Assembly (NCBI GenBank): GCA_026785875.1
Contig: JAJAZF010000621.1
Span: 1 to 6,863, forward strand
Reading direction: 5' to 3'
DNA length: 6,863 nucleotides
From: Chamaesiphon sp.
GTDB lineage: Bacteria > Cyanobacteriota > Cyanobacteriia > Cyanobacteriales > Chamaesiphonaceae
Shown here: one piece after another, positions 6,273 through 6,863 of the stretch
How the letters are laid out: the number at the start of each line of letters is the position of its first letter
Position numbering within the stretch: position 1 is the first letter of the stretch
The notes under the pieces: generated by a model
Seen by the model: only the letters and a program-made list of their open reading frames with translations
Database searches by the model: none
Told to the model about the DNA's origin: nothing
Position numbers and translations under genes: made by a program

Positions 6273-6605
6273 ATGTTTCTTAGACTAGCAAATCAACATC
6301 AAGAATTTGTCAAAGATTTAGTAATGAGCCTTCAGGCTCTAGCTACTGTATTGGAGCGACGCGGCTATGAGGCTGCCTGTTACACCTGTGGCGATCGCAT
6401 GAACAGTGCCAACTTTATGGTGAGTTTGGCTCCCAACCATTTGATCCGGTTCCTAGTATCTGACTATGGGATTACTTGGACAGAACTCCGCGACGATCGC
6501 GAATTAATGAAGCTAGAAGGCGCAGAAGCGATCGCCCAACTGCAAGAACTCGCCGACTTACTCAAAGTTAAATCACAGTCCGATGCAAACGTATTAGTCG
6601 GCTAA
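6273..6605 (+). CDS. DUF1815-like conserved cyanobacterial protein of unknown function
   Basis: This is a small, soluble-looking protein of 110 residues with no signal peptide or membrane span. I recognise the pattern (MFxRLAxQHxxFVxDLVM start, ERRGYxAxCYTCGDxMNSAxFMVSL, HLIRFLVSDYGIxWTE, then RELMKLEGAEAI) as the cyanobacterial DUF1815 family, from memory and without a search. No biochemical role is known to me. Visible features are a CxxC pair (Cys36 and Cys39 in CYTCGD), a central hydrophobic strand region (about 47-62) and a C-terminal helix-like segment (about 75-98) ending in a polar tail. The ATG at 6273 is supported by the conserved N-terminus and the AGGAGG just before it. It has its own likely -10 box and a convergent downstream neighbour, so it is probably transcribed alone. 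Two HIP1 octamers lie inside it (6391-6398 and 6528-6535). Confidence 0.82.
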   Translation: MFLRLANQHQEFVKDLVMSLQALATVLERRGYEAACYTCGDRMNSANFMVSLAPNHLIRFLVSDYGITWTELRDDRELMKLEGAEAIAQLQELADLLKVKSQSDANVLVG

Positions 6606-6743
6606 TCGTCACCGATCGAGTCGAGCTTGAGATTCAATCTATTTATTTGAGATGTGGAATTAGTGTGCGTGCCAACAACTATCGCAGGTAATTCTACACC
6701 TTGATGATGGGTCGATCGTCATATTCAGCCTAGACGGAGTTGA

Positions 6744-6863
6744 CTATTTAGCGATCGACTGGTTGATGACTGGATGTTGACCATAAAAAGGTACTGCCAT
6801 CGACCAGTGCGGACGCTCCCCTCGATCGTATTCCATCCGTGCCAAAGCTAGCACACCAGCGAC
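6744..6863 (-). CDS. C-terminal end of an unidentified protein (partial, runs off the window)
   Basis: On the minus strand one frame is open from the window edge at 6863 to a TAG at 6744-6746, giving 39 residues. Its composition looks coding: LALARMEYDRGERPHW, then SMAVPFYGQHPVINQSIAK and stop, mixed and without low-complexity runs. The cassette-like closing pattern suggests a folded protein ending rather than random translation. The frame stops shortly before a spacer and is convergent with the DUF1815-like gene, a plausible arrangement. I do not recognise the family, and the start and most of the gene lie outside the window. A chance open frame of 39 codons remains possible. Confidence 0.55.
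   Translation of the reverse strand, partial: VAGVLALARMEYDRGERPHWSMAVPFYGQHPVINQSIAK

Noticed and set aside
6657..6694. GAATTA/TAATTC inverted repeat (6657-6662 and 6689-6694) in the spacer after the DUF1815-like gene, as a terminator
   Set aside because: Six A/T-rich base pairs with a 26-base loop and no T-run are too weak. I see nothing else convincing in 6606-6743.
6847..6863. CTAGCACACCAGC near the right edge, resembling the right arm of the hairpin at 2010-2035
   Set aside because: No left arm is present and the bases lie in a probable coding frame on the minus strand, so the likeness is probably chance.

Overview
The window comes from a cyanobacterium. The protein families are cyanobacterial in character: a Nat/LivM-LivG-type amino acid importer, ClpB starting MQPTDP, and a DUF1815-type protein. 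The DNA carries four copies of the octamer GCGATCGC (HIP1), about 33 copies of its core CGATCG by my count, and 7-bp tandem repeats of the kind common between cyanobacterial genes. I do not assign a genus.

Layout, left to right. (1) 1-1976, plus strand: the end of a LivM-type permease gene (5' end cut by the window edge), a 116-bp spacer with two sets of heptamer repeats, then a LivG-type ATPase gene. Together they are part of an ABC importer for neutral or branched-chain amino acids. The solute-binding protein, second permease and second ATPase are not in this window. (2) 1977-2049: a short convergent spacer with a REP-like hairpin. (3) 2050-4743, minus strand: a full-length ClpB disaggregase with an unusual leucine at the D1 pore-loop tyrosine position and a C-terminal tail. 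(4) 4744-4933: a divergent promoter region. (5) 4934-5968, plus strand: glucokinase (Glk), whose last codons and stop lie in a heptamer repeat. (6) 5969-6272: a 304-bp noncoding stretch with three inverted repeats, including a perfect 13-bp stem, and a TATAAT-type box. (7) 6273-6605, plus strand: a 110-residue DUF1815-like protein of unknown function behind a very strong Shine-Dalgarno sequence. (8) 6606-6743: a convergent spacer with nothing convincing. (9) 6744-6863, minus strand: the last 39 codons of an unidentified gene that runs off the right edge.

The importer pair is the only likely operon. clpB and glk are divergent neighbours with separate jobs (protein quality control and sugar phosphorylation), and nothing ties them functionally. 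This looks like ordinary core cyanobacterial chromosome. I found no phage, transposon, CRISPR, toxin-antitoxin or defence genes and no sign of a new multi-gene system. The points worth a second look are the ClpB pore-loop substitution, the inverted repeats between glk and the DUF1815 gene, the repeat-derived end of Glk, and the DUF1815-like protein itself.
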